Positions 43,636 through 51,161 of a stretch of 64,000 bases of DNA are shown one piece after another (the stretch's first letter is position 1; the number at the start of each line of letters is the position of its first letter). This stretch comes from Limnohabitans sp. (GTDB lineage Bacteria; Pseudomonadota; Gammaproteobacteria; Burkholderiales; Burkholderiaceae_C), in NCBI RefSeq assembly GCF_030158565.1, contig NZ_JAOASQ010000046.1, positions 62,001-126,000 on the forward strand, in the 5' to 3' direction. Position numbers and translations under genes: made by a program. The notes beneath the pieces were generated by a model. The model was not told the DNA's origin, searched no databases, and was given only the letters and a program-made list of their open reading frames with translations.

Positions 43636-44181
43636 TCACGGGGGGCTGAGCTGGATGCGCTGCAGGTCAAAGCCGTTGGCCGCCAGTTTGCCCAGCAAGC
43701 CCTGGTAGGTCGCTGCGGGCAACTCGGGTGTGCGCGACAGGATCCACAAATACTCGCGGCTGGGTTCGCTGACCACCACCCATTGGTATTGCGGGTCCAG
43801 GTCGATGATCCAGTAATTGCCCCAGACCATGGGGATGAACGACAGCCATGCGGGTGCAAAGCGCACTTGCAGGCGGGGTGAGTTGGCTCGGCCAATTTGA
43901 CGCGCCATGCCCAGGGCTTCGCTCCACTCACCGTTGGCGGTTTTGCAGCGGTTGAGCACCTGCACCTGGCCATCGGCCTGCAGGCTGTACTGGGCACTGG
44001 TGCTGCTGGCGCATTTTTTTTGAAACCAGTTGGGGTACTTGGCGATTTCGTACCAAGTGCCCATGTAGCGCGGCACGTCCACGGAAGCCACCGTGTCCAA
44101 GGGCGCAGGCGTTTGGGCCGAAGCCGTCAGGGCACACAGGCCCAGACACAGCCCGGCCAGCCATGTGCTGGGGCGCCTCAC
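43636..44181 (-). CDS. Blc-type lipocalin
   Basis: This 181-residue protein has a signal peptide (TWLAGLCLGLCALTASAQ) and a lipocalin barrel. The first motif is MGTWYEIAKYPNWFQ at 40-54; NYWIIDLDPQYQWVVVSEPSREYLWIL is the second and third (GXW, then TDY-like) region, shown here in parts. Bacterial Blc binds lysophospholipids. There is no lipobox Cys directly after the signal core; Cys12 and Cys15 lie inside it. GTG 44181 overlaps the SDR stop as GTGA, which argues for it over the ATG at 44220. Confidence 0.85.
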   Translation of the reverse strand: MRRPSTWLAGLCLGLCALTASAQTPAPLDTVASVDVPRYMGTWYEIAKYPNWFQKKCASSTSAQYSLQADGQVQVLNRCKTANGEWSEALGMARQIGRANSPRLQVRFAPAWLSFIPMVWGNYWIIDLDPQYQWVVVSEPSREYLWILSRTPELPAATYQGLLGKLAANGFDLQRIQLSPP

Positions 44182-44972
44182 ACCACGATCGGGTTGAGTG
44201 CCCCGTCCATGCTCATGCAAATGCCGGTGATGTAGCTGGCCTTGGCGGAGGCCAAAAAGACGACCGCATTGGCGATCTCTTCGGGCTCGGCCATGCGGCC
44301 CAGGGGGATGCGCGAGACGGCTTGGGCCATCGCTTGCTCGGTGCTGATGCCTTGGTTGCGTGCATCGGCCACCAGGCCTTCTTGCAGGCGGTCGGTGCGC
44401 GTCAGGCCTGGGTTGATCGCGTTGACGCGGATGCCCTGCGGCCCATAAGCGGCAGCCAGCCCTGCACTGGCCAGCATCAGGGCCGCATTGGCCGCGCCGC
44501 CGGGCAGGTGGATGGGGCTGGCCACTTTGCCGCCGTTGCCCACCACGTTGACCACGGCACCTTGGCCACGAGCGGCCATGCGCTGGATGCTGGGGTTGAT
44601 CATGTGGATGTAGGTGAAGTACTTGGCCTGCATCGCGTCTTGCCAGGCCTCGGGCGTCAGCTCGGGTGCGGGCGTGCGTTTGGCGGCCCCGGCCGAATTG
44701 ACCAGCACATCGACCGGACCGAAGGCGGCCTCGGCCGAGTCGAGCGCCGCCAGGGCCGCTTGCGGGTCGCGCAAATCGGCGGCCACGGTGTGGATGCGCT
44801 CGGCTGGAAATTGCGTTTGCAAGCTTTGGCGGGCCTTGTCCAGGTTGGCGGTATCACGCGAGACGAGTGACACCTTCGCACCCTCTTGCAAGAAGGCCTG
44901 CGCACAGGCCAGGCCAATGCCTTTGCTGCCGCCAGTGATCAGAACGTGTTGGTTTTGAAGTTGCAAATCCAT
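44178..44972 (-). CDS. Atypical short-chain dehydrogenase without YxxxK
   Basis: The 264-residue SDR has the cofactor loop TGGSKGIGLA and the NSAG motif, and ends with the usual INPGLTRT and MAEPEEIANAV regions. At the active site, where YxxSK normally stands, the text is LPGGAANAALML: Tyr is Gly and Lys is Asn. The usual catalytic Ser is replaced too (VVGNGGKV). The protein may therefore not reduce carbonyls by the standard mechanism. It follows the GntR gene by 40 bases and overlaps the lipocalin gene. It faces a divergent FAD monooxygenase cluster. Confidence 0.85.
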   Translation of the reverse strand: MDLQLQNQHVLITGGSKGIGLACAQAFLQEGAKVSLVSRDTANLDKARQSLQTQFPAERIHTVAADLRDPQAALAALDSAEAAFGPVDVLVNSAGAAKRTPAPELTPEAWQDAMQAKYFTYIHMINPSIQRMAARGQGAVVNVVGNGGKVASPIHLPGGAANAALMLASAGLAAAYGPQGIRVNAINPGLTRTDRLQEGLVADARNQGISTEQAMAQAVSRIPLGRMAEPEEIANAVVFLASAKASYITGICMSMDGALNPIVV

Positions 44973-45012
44973 GAAGGTGCCTTGTGAAGCAGGAGAAAGA
45001 AAAGAGAGGGTT

Positions 45013-45795
45013 TCAGCTGTTGTGGCGTTTGACGCCTTTGACCAGAGGCTGAGCCAGGCGCTCGCCCTCTTGTTGCCAGAACACCGGGTCGGCGCATCGA
45101 ATGCGCACGATCGCATTGCCCATGTGGGTGGCGGCGGCTTGGCGTGCCAGCTGCGCATCGCCCGCCTGGACAGCTTCGAGGATGGCCTGATGTTCGCTCT
45201 GCACTTGCTTGGCAAAGTCAACCCGCCGTGCCTCGTTGGCCCGCGTGACCTGAGTCACGCCGCGCAAGAATTGGCCGAGATACTCCAGCGTTTGAATCAG
45301 GAAAGGGTTGCGCGCCGCGTCGGCAATGGCGCGGTGGAATTTCATGTCTTCGTCCACACCGTTGTGGCCGGCTTGCACGGCTGCATCCAGCGCCTTGACG
45401 GCTTGTGTGATCGCGCGGATGTCGGCAGCATTGCGCCGCTGTGCGGCCAGGCCGGCCACTTCGGCCTCCAGCGCCCGGCGCACTTCGACCATCTGGATCA
45501 CCGCTTCTTCAGAGGCGGCCAACTGGGCTTCAAAGTTCAAAGGGGCAAACGGCAGCTGGTTGTTCACAAACACGCCGCTGCCTTGACGCGAGTCCACCAG
45601 GCCCAGCGACTTCAGGCGGGAGACCGCCTCGCGCACCACGGTGCGACTGACCTGAAATTGCTCGACCAGGCGTGCCTCGGTCGGCAGCTTGTCGCCGGGC
45701 TGCAGGCGGCCTTGCTTGATCTCGGCGGCCAATTGCTCGGCCACCTGATCGGACAGACGCGCACCGCTGGAGACGGGGGTGAAGTGCTGAGTCAT
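45013..45795 (-). CDS. FadR-type GntR transcription regulator
   Basis: This 260-residue regulator has the winged helix LPTEARLVEQFQVSRTVVREAV with DSRQGSGVFV, and an FCD domain with DEDMKFHRAIADAARN carrying metal-binding residues. It sits between the atypical SDR gene downstream and a divergent monooxygenase operon. ATG 45795 is chosen over an earlier start at 45810. A perfect FadR-type site lies 5 bases before the ATG (45800-45810), fitting self-repression, and a second dyad lies at 45909. Confidence 0.88.
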   Translation of the reverse strand: MTQHFTPVSSGARLSDQVAEQLAAEIKQGRLQPGDKLPTEARLVEQFQVSRTVVREAVSRLKSLGLVDSRQGSGVFVNNQLPFAPLNFEAQLAASEEAVIQMVEVRRALEAEVAGLAAQRRNAADIRAITQAVKALDAAVQAGHNGVDEDMKFHRAIADAARNPFLIQTLEYLGQFLRGVTQVTRANEARRVDFAKQVQSEHQAILEAVQAGDAQLARQAAATHMGNAIVRIRCADPVFWQQEGERLAQPLVKGVKRHNS

Positions 45796-45799
45796 GGGG

Positions 45800-45810
45800 T
45801 TGTCATACAA
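45800..45810. promoter_or_regulatory. FadR-type GntR operator before the gntR gene
   Basis: TTGTCATACAA matches TNGTNNNACNA exactly and is nearly palindromic. It lies immediately upstream of the GntR start, so binding would block translation initiation or early transcription of the regulator. It shares TTGTCATAC with the site at 34144 (minus strand). Confidence 0.55.
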
Positions 45811-45908
45811 AGAAACAAGTCAAAGGATAGCCGCAGTGGTTTTTCTTTGCTGAAAGCCTGGTGACAGCGCTGAAATCAGGGCATTGACCTCTGTTTTTAA
45901 AATTACGG

Positions 45909-45930
45909 ATAGGTAAACTGATTTATCTAT
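45909..45930. promoter_or_regulatory. AT-rich inverted repeat before the monooxygenase gene
   Basis: ATAGGTAAA, four bases (ctga), then TTTATCTAT, with one mismatch between the arms. It lies 58 bases before the monooxygenase ATG and is flanked by two copies of AAATTACGG. It is a possible regulator site or promoter region for the plus-strand operon. Confidence 0.4.
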
Positions 45931-45987
45931 AGTAAATTACGGGTGTCGCACCGAGGGGGTGCTTTTTCACATGGCCGGAGACCACGC

Positions 45988-47655
45988 ATGGGTGCTTACG
46001 TCAACCCGATTTATCCGTACAAAGCGTCCACCGAATGGATGACGACGCCACCGCAGCGCAAGCCTTTGATCGTCATTGGCGCGGGCCCGGTCGGTTTGGC
46101 TGCGGCCATCGATGCCCGTTTGCAGGGGCTGGAGGTGGTGGTCTTTGACGACGACAAGACCGTCTCGGTCGGCTCCCGTGCGGTGTGCTACGCCAAGCGT
46201 TCGCTCGAAATTTTGGACCGCCTGGGCATTGCCGACGAGGCTTGCGGCTTGGGCGTGAGCTGGAACATCGGCCGCACTTTTTTGGAAGAAGACGAGGTCT
46301 ACCAGTTCAACCTGGTGCCCGATGCGGGCCACAAGCGCCCCGGCATGATCAACCTGCAGCAGTACCACGTCGAGGAAATGCTGATTGCCCGCGCACTGGA
46401 GTTGGGTGCCGACATCCGCTGGCAGCACAAGGTCACTGCCGTCACCCGCCACGATGAAGGCCACGACGACCACGCCACCTTGACCGTCGAGACACCAGAC
46501 GGCGCATTCGACATCGAGGCCGACTGGCTGGTCGTGGCTGACGGCGCACGCAGCCCGATCCGCCGCCACTTGGGTTTGGACATCGAGGGCCGTGTGTTCC
46601 AGGACCGCTTCTTGATTGCTGACGTGATCATGAAGGCCGATTACCCCGCCGAGCGCTGGTTCTGGTTCGACCCGCCCTTCCACCCCAACCAGAGCGTGCT
46701 GCTGCACAAGCAGAGCAACAACGTCTGGCGCATCGACTTTCAGCTCGGCTGGGACGCCGACCCCGAAGAAGAAAAGAAGCCCGAAAAAGTCATCCCGCGT
46801 CTGCAGGCCATGCTGGGCGACGAGCGCCCGTTTGAGCTGGAGTGGGTCAGCATCTACACCTTCCAGTGCCGCCGCATGACCGACTTCCGCCACGGCCGCG
46901 TGCTGTTTGTGGGCGATGCGGCGCACCAGGTCTCGCCCTTTGGCGCACGCGGCGCCAACTCGGGCTTCCAGGATGTGGACGATTTGATGTGGAAGCTGGC
47001 GCTGGTCATGAAGGGCCAGGCGGGTGACAGGCTGCTCGACACCTACGCGCACGACCGCCAATTTGCGGCCGACGAGAACATCATGAACTCGACGCGCTCG
47101 ACCGACTTCATCACGCCCAAGAGCCGCACCAGCAAGACCTTCCGCAACGAGGTGCTGGCGCTGGCCAAGCACCATCCCTTTGCACGCAAGCTGGTGAACT
47201 CGGGTCGTTTGTCGGTGCCGTCCTTTCTGACCCATTCGGTGCTCAACACGCCCGATGCCGATGTGTTTGCGGGCCAGATGGTGCCCGGCGCACCGATGGA
47301 CGATGCGCCCGTGCAAGTGAACGGACAAGACGCCTGGCTGCTCGATCAGGTGGGCAAGGGTTTCCAGTGCCTGCTGTTTGTCGATGCCGCACCCAGTGCT
47401 GACACTTTGGCCACGCTGCAAGCCTTGAAACAAGGCGCTGTGCAGGTGCACACCTTGATCGTGTCACCCACAGCGCTGACTGTGCCTGGCCTTGCCGTTC
47501 TGGTCGATGTGCAAGGCTGGGTGGCCAAGCGCTACGACGCACAAACCGGTACGGCGTATTTGCTGCGCCCTGATCAGCATGTGCTGGCCCGCTGGCGCCA
47601 GTTCAACCCAGCGGCCGTGCAAGCCGCTGTGGCCCGCGCCATTTGCAAAGCCTGA
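45988..47655 (+). CDS. FAD-dependent aromatic hydroxylase (PheA/TfdB/MhpA family)
   Basis: The 555-residue flavoprotein monooxygenase has the dinucleotide loop VIGAGPVGLAAA at 29-40, the DG motif VVADGARSPIRRHL, and the GD motif VLFVGDAAHQVSPFG. The last is followed by ARGANSGFQDVDDL. This group hydroxylates phenols or hydroxyaromatic acids using NAD(P)H and O2. A thioredoxin-like C-terminal part (about 440-555) is typical of the phenol-hydroxylase type. ATG 45988 has GGAG 8 bases before it. It leads an operon with a DUF2783 gene and a VOC gene. The substrate is not identified. Confidence 0.88.
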   Translation: MGAYVNPIYPYKASTEWMTTPPQRKPLIVIGAGPVGLAAAIDARLQGLEVVVFDDDKTVSVGSRAVCYAKRSLEILDRLGIADEACGLGVSWNIGRTFLEEDEVYQFNLVPDAGHKRPGMINLQQYHVEEMLIARALELGADIRWQHKVTAVTRHDEGHDDHATLTVETPDGAFDIEADWLVVADGARSPIRRHLGLDIEGRVFQDRFLIADVIMKADYPAERWFWFDPPFHPNQSVLLHKQSNNVWRIDFQLGWDADPEEEKKPEKVIPRLQAMLGDERPFELEWVSIYTFQCRRMTDFRHGRVLFVGDAAHQVSPFGARGANSGFQDVDDLMWKLALVMKGQAGDRLLDTYAHDRQFAADENIMNSTRSTDFITPKSRTSKTFRNEVLALAKHHPFARKLVNSGRLSVPSFLTHSVLNTPDADVFAGQMVPGAPMDDAPVQVNGQDAWLLDQVGKGFQCLLFVDAAPSADTLATLQALKQGAVQVHTLIVSPTALTVPGLAVLVDVQGWVAKRYDAQTGTAYLLRPDQHVLARWRQFNPAAVQAAVARAICKA

Positions 47656-47666
47656 GGAAGATGGAC

Positions 47667-47900
47667 ATGAGCACGACTGCACTGAAAACCGACCCCCACT
47701 TTCACGAGGCGGGCCGCCGCTTCTTCCGTGATTTTTCGCCGGGTGACGAGTTTTACGAACACCTGATTGAAGCCCACAATGGCTTGAGCGATGAACAAAG
47801 TGAAGCGCTCAATGCGCGTTTGATCCTGTTGTTGGCCAATCACATTGGCGATTTGAAAGTTTTGCGCGAGGCTTTGCAACAAGCCCGCGTGGCTGGCTGA
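47667..47900 (+). CDS. DUF2783 protein
   Basis: The 77-residue cytosolic protein matches the small DUF2783 family, usually encoded next to FAD hydroxylases. The middle YEHLIEAHNGLSDEQSEALN and the end LLLANHIGDLKVLREALQQAR are mostly helical. Its function is unknown. ATG 47667 is preferred to 47661 because GAGGAAG lies 6 bases before it. It begins 11 bases after the monooxygenase stop, so it may be a partner or chaperone of that enzyme. Confidence 0.85.
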   Translation: MSTTALKTDPHFHEAGRRFFRDFSPGDEFYEHLIEAHNGLSDEQSEALNARLILLLANHIGDLKVLREALQQARVAG

Positions 47901-47922
47901 AACCCTGCGCAAGGAGACCCCC

Positions 47923-48459
47923 ATGAAAATCAACCGCATTCACCACGTGGCTTACCGCTGCAAAGACGCCAAGACCACGGTCGACTGGTATGTCAAAAAC
48001 CTGAACATGGACTTTGTGCTGGCGATCGCCGAAGACCTGGTGCCGTCGACCAAGGCGCCCGATCCGTACATGCACGTTTTTCTGGATGCCGGTGGCGGCA
48101 ACGTGTTGGCATTTTTTGAACTGCCCAATTCCCCCGATATGGGCCGCGACACCAACACACCCGAGTGGGTGCAGCACATCGCCTTCCAGGTCGACAGCCT
48201 GCAGGCGCTTGAAGAAGCCAAGGCGCAACTGCAAGCCAATGGCGTGGAGGTGCTGGGCCCGACCAACCACACCATCTTCAAGAGCATTTACTTTTTTGAC
48301 CCCAATGGCCACCGCCTGGAGTTGGCGGCCGATGTGGGCACGCCCGAGATGTACCAAAAGCTCGACGCTTGCAAATGGGACATGCTGGAAGAATGGGCAA
48401 AAACCAAACGCGCGCCCAAACACGCGGCCTGGATGCACGATCAGGAATTCACGGCTTGA
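47923..48459 (+). CDS. VOC family metalloenzyme (glyoxalase/dioxygenase fold)
   Basis: This 178-residue protein has one vicinal-oxygen-chelate module. Likely metal ligands are the His in INRIHHVAY at 7-8, the His in WVQHIAFQV, and the Glu in HRLELAAD. VOC enzymes include glyoxalases, extradiol dioxygenases and epimerases. Coming after the hydroxylase, it could cleave or rearrange the hydroxylated product. It is 22 bases after DUF2783 and ends the operon. The reaction is not known. Confidence 0.8.
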   Translation: MKINRIHHVAYRCKDAKTTVDWYVKNLNMDFVLAIAEDLVPSTKAPDPYMHVFLDAGGGNVLAFFELPNSPDMGRDTNTPEWVQHIAFQVDSLQALEEAKAQLQANGVEVLGPTNHTIFKSIYFFDPNGHRLELAADVGTPEMYQKLDACKWDMLEEWAKTKRAPKHAAWMHDQEFTA

Positions 48460-48494
48460 GTTGGGTGGCGGGTGCGGCTTGCGCCCGCTGCATT

Positions 48495-49079
48495 TCAGCT
48501 GCGCTGCAATTTGAAGACCGCCGTGCCCGCCATCAGGTTGGGCAAGACGCGCACTTCCTGGCCATGTTGCAGGCCGAATGAATCGAGCACTTGCAGCTGG
48601 TTCTTGCGGGCCAGATCGGCAAAGTCGGCGTAGGTGCCCACGCGGATGTTGGGCGTGTCGTACCACTGGTAGGGCAGCCGCTTGGTGACGGGCATGCGGC
48701 CGCGCAACACGCTCAGGCGGTTGAACCAGTGCCCGAAGTTGGGGAAGGCCACGATGCCGATCTTGCCTACGCGGGCGGTTTCGCGCAGCATGACTTCGGC
48801 GTTGCGCAGGTGTTGCAAGGTGTCGATCTGCAGCACCACGTCAAACGACTGGTCGGCGAAGACTTTCAGGCCTTGGTCCAGATTGAGCTGCAGCACGTTC
48901 ACGCCGCGCTGGGCACAGGCCAGCACATTGGCGTCGTCCAGCTCCACACCGTAGCCGGTGCAGCCGTTGTGCTTTTGCAGGTGGGCCAGCAAGGCGCCGT
49001 CGCCACAGCCCAGGTCGAGCACGCGTGCGCCACGCGGCACCAGGCGGGCAATGGCTTGCATGATCAAGGGGTCGCTCAT
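48495..49079 (-). CDS. metW: Methionine biosynthesis protein MetW
   Basis: The 194-residue SAM-binding methyltransferase-fold protein has motif [17 protein letters not shown] near the N-terminus. It belongs to the MetW family, which partners with MetX and is required for or enhances homoserine acylation in many bacteria. The ATG overlaps the metX stop as ATGA, so it is coupled to metX. Both depend on the leader riboswitch at 50287. Confidence 0.93.
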   Translation of the reverse strand: MSDPLIMQAIARLVPRGARVLDLGCGDGALLAHLQKHNGCTGYGVELDDANVLACAQRGVNVLQLNLDQGLKVFADQSFDVVLQIDTLQHLRNAEVMLRETARVGKIGIVAFPNFGHWFNRLSVLRGRMPVTKRLPYQWYDTPNIRVGTYADFADLARKNQLQVLDSFGLQHGQEVRVLPNLMAGTAVFKLQRS

Positions 49080-50236
49080 GCGGCACCTCCGATGGCAGGT
49101 GTGAGGCTTTGGGCGATCTGCTCGAAGTAGGCGCGCACCAAGTTCATGTAGCGTTCATCGTCCAGCAAGAAGGCGTCGTGCCCGTGCGGCGCGTCGATCT
49201 CGGCGTAGCTCACATCACGGCGGTTGTCGATCAGGCCCTTGACCATTTCGCGGCTGCGTGCCGGCGAGAAGCGCCAGTCGGTGGTGAAGCTCACCAGCAA
49301 AAATTTGCAAACTGCGCGCTCCAGCGCCTTGGACAGGTCGCCGCCAAAAGCGCGGGCCGGGTCGAAGTAGTCGAGTGCCCGGGTGATCAGCAAATAGGTG
49401 TTGGCGTCAAAGTACTCGCTGAACTTGTCGCCCTGGTAGCGCAGGTAGCTTTCGATCTGAAACTCTACTTCTTGTGTGGAGTATTTGTAGCCCGTTTCGC
49501 TGTTGACGGCGTTGCGCAATTCGCGGCCGAACTTCTCGTTCATCACGTCATCGCTCAGGTACGTGATGTGGCCGATCATGCGGGCGATGCGCAGGCCGCG
49601 CTTGGGCACCACGCCGTGCGCGTAAAAGTGGCCGTTGTGGAAGTCCGGGTCGGTCACGATGGCGCGGCGCGCCACTTCGTTGAAGGCGATGTTCTCTGCG
49701 TTCAGGTTGGGGGCGCTGGCCACCACCACCGCGTGCTTCATGCGCTCGGGGTATTGCAGCGTCCAGCTCAGGGCCTGCATGCCGCCCAGGCTCCCGCCCA
49801 TGACCGCAGCCAGTTGTTCAATGCCCAACGCGTCCAGCAGCCGGGCTTGGGCATTGACCCAGTCTTCCACGGTGACGACCGGGAAGTCGGCGCCGTACAC
49901 ACGGCCCGTGTCGGGGTTCACGTGCATGGGGCCCGTGGAGCCAAAGCAAGAGCCCAGGTTGTTCACGCCAATGACAAAAAAGCGGTCGGTGTCCAGTGGC
50001 TTGCCCGAGCCGATCATGTTGTCCCACCAGCCGGTGTTGTTGGGTTGGTCGGCATAGACGCCGGCCACATGGTGCGAGGCGTTGAGCGCGTGGCAGATCA
50101 GCACCGCGTTGGACTTGTCGGCATTGAGCGTGCCGTAGGTTTCGTAACTGAGCGAATAGCCACGGATGGACGCACCGCTTTGCAAGGGCAAAGCGGCTTC
50201 AAAGCTCATCGACTGTGGTGTGGCAATCAAGCGCAT
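49076..50236 (-). CDS. metX: Homoserine O-acyltransferase MetX
   Basis: This 386-residue alpha/beta hydrolase-fold enzyme acylates homoserine (acetyl- or succinyl-CoA), opening methionine synthesis. The nucleophile elbow is [12 protein letters not shown] (Ser149). The catalytic Asp is in DWRFSPARS and the His in [24 protein letters not shown] is the family signature. Whether it uses acetyl- or succinyl-CoA cannot be settled by eye. It lies directly behind a SAM-II-type riboswitch and a terminator, so its transcription should fall when SAM is plentiful. Confidence 0.95.
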   Translation of the reverse strand: MRLIATPQSMSFEAALPLQSGASIRGYSLSYETYGTLNADKSNAVLICHALNASHHVAGVYADQPNNTGWWDNMIGSGKPLDTDRFFVIGVNNLGSCFGSTGPMHVNPDTGRVYGADFPVVTVEDWVNAQARLLDALGIEQLAAVMGGSLGGMQALSWTLQYPERMKHAVVVASAPNLNAENIAFNEVARRAIVTDPDFHNGHFYAHGVVPKRGLRIARMIGHITYLSDDVMNEKFGRELRNAVNSETGYKYSTQEVEFQIESYLRYQGDKFSEYFDANTYLLITRALDYFDPARAFGGDLSKALERAVCKFLLVSFTTDWRFSPARSREMVKGLIDNRRDVSYAEIDAPHGHDAFLLDDERYMNLVRAYFEQIAQSLTPAIGGAA

Positions 50237-50246
50237 GGCGAAAATG

Positions 50247-50284
50247 AAAAAACCCGATAACGCTGAAGAAGCGATACCGGGTTG
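50247..50284 (-). terminator. Riboswitch-linked terminator before metX
   Basis: On the minus strand AACCCGGTATCGCT and AGCGTTATCGGGTT pair with one or two mismatches around a TCTTC loop. The right arm leads into six T residues. The end lies about 11 bases before the metX ATG. It is placed to act as the off-switch stem of the riboswitch. Confidence 0.8.
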
Positions 50285-50286
50285 GG

Positions 50287-50358
50287 CTCGACCTCTTTAG
50301 CTGCATTTTGGAATCCTCAGGATTCCTGCGCCCGCAAGCTGGAGCAAATCGGCGCCCT
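50287..50358 (-). promoter_or_regulatory. SAM-II (SAM-alpha) riboswitch before metX
   Basis: Read on the minus strand, GCGCCGATTTGCTCC and CTTGCGGGCGC form the outer stem and J1 region. A 7-base-pair hairpin follows (GGAATCC-TGA-GGATTCC), then AAATGCAGCTAAAGAGG. These match from memory the conserved SAM-II parts (GCGC, GAUUU, UUGC-GCGC and AAAUGUAGCUAAA) in the right order and spacing, apart from the inserted hairpin. A -10-like TATACT (50367-50362) is just upstream. SAM binding should favour the terminator or block metX. Confidence 0.8.
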
Positions 50359-50369
50359 GCAAGTATAAA

Positions 50370-50933
50370 TCAGCCCCAGCCGAGCAGTGCGGCTGTGCCC
50401 AGCACGGCAAAAATGACCGCCGACACGATGTGCACCAGGCGCAGCGGCACCCGTTTGGTGATGGCATCGCCCAGCCAAACCACTGGCGCGTTGGCCAGCA
50501 TCATGCCCAGCGTGGTCCCGGCCACCACCGTGAACCAGGCCTGGTACTGCGCGGCCAGCATCACGGTGGCGATCTGTGTTTTGTCGCCCATCTCGGCCAG
50601 AAAGAAGGCCACCACGGTGGTCAGGAAGACGCCCATGCGCTGCGCGTCGTTGCCCTCTTCGTCGTCGAGCTTGTCGGGGATCAGCATCCACACGGCCATG
50701 GCGATGAACGAGCCGCCCAGCACCCAACGCAGCACATCGGGGCCCAGCACGGTGGTGACCCAGCTGCCCACGGCACCGGCCAGCCCATGGTTGGCCAGCG
50801 TGGCCACCAGAATGCCCAGCACGATGGGCCAGGGCTTGCGAAAACGGGCCGCCAGCACCAGTGACAGCAGCTGGGTTTTGTCACCCATTTCGGCCAAGGC
50901 CACGATGCCGGTAGAGACGAGGAAGGCTTCCAT
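50370..50933 (-). CDS. TMEM165/GDT1 family cation exporter
   Basis: The 187-residue membrane protein has six hydrophobic segments in two repeats, each with the family signature EMGDKTQ (residues 15-21 and 114-120). Bacterial members export manganese; eukaryotic ones move Mn, Ca and H across the Golgi. The acidic loop DKLDDEEGND separates the repeats. I looked for a yybP-ykoY manganese riboswitch in its leader and did not see one. It is upstream of metX, but metX has its own promoter and leader. Confidence 0.9.
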   Translation of the reverse strand: MEAFLVSTGIVALAEMGDKTQLLSLVLAARFRKPWPIVLGILVATLANHGLAGAVGSWVTTVLGPDVLRWVLGGSFIAMAVWMLIPDKLDDEEGNDAQRMGVFLTTVVAFFLAEMGDKTQIATVMLAAQYQAWFTVVAGTTLGMMLANAPVVWLGDAITKRVPLRLVHIVSAVIFAVLGTAALLGWG

Positions 50934-51161
50934 GTGATTTTCAGGCGCAGGTCATGGCCTGTGCGTCAGCGGTAAAAACCCGATCTTACGAGACGCAGAG
51001 GCCGCTGTTGTGAGCGGGGCGATCGGTGGCGTGTGCACTAAAGGTGGCCTCAAAATGCGCGTTTGCATCAAATTGGGCATGGTTTGTGCTTGCAAATGGT
51101 GCGAAACGCCAGAGATGGCTTTTTCCGCACCAAGTTAAATCAAAAATCAAAGAGGACAGTG

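Noticed and set aside
51060-51100. Sigma-54 promoter before amt
   Set aside because: GG and GC are at the right spacing in GGCATGGTTTGTGC, but TTGC is degenerate and the obvious TGG...TTGCA pair is one base too close; kept only as a remark.
50934-51161. yybP-ykoY manganese riboswitch before the GDT1 gene
   Set aside because: No conserved GGGGAGUAG-like core was found in the minus-strand leader.
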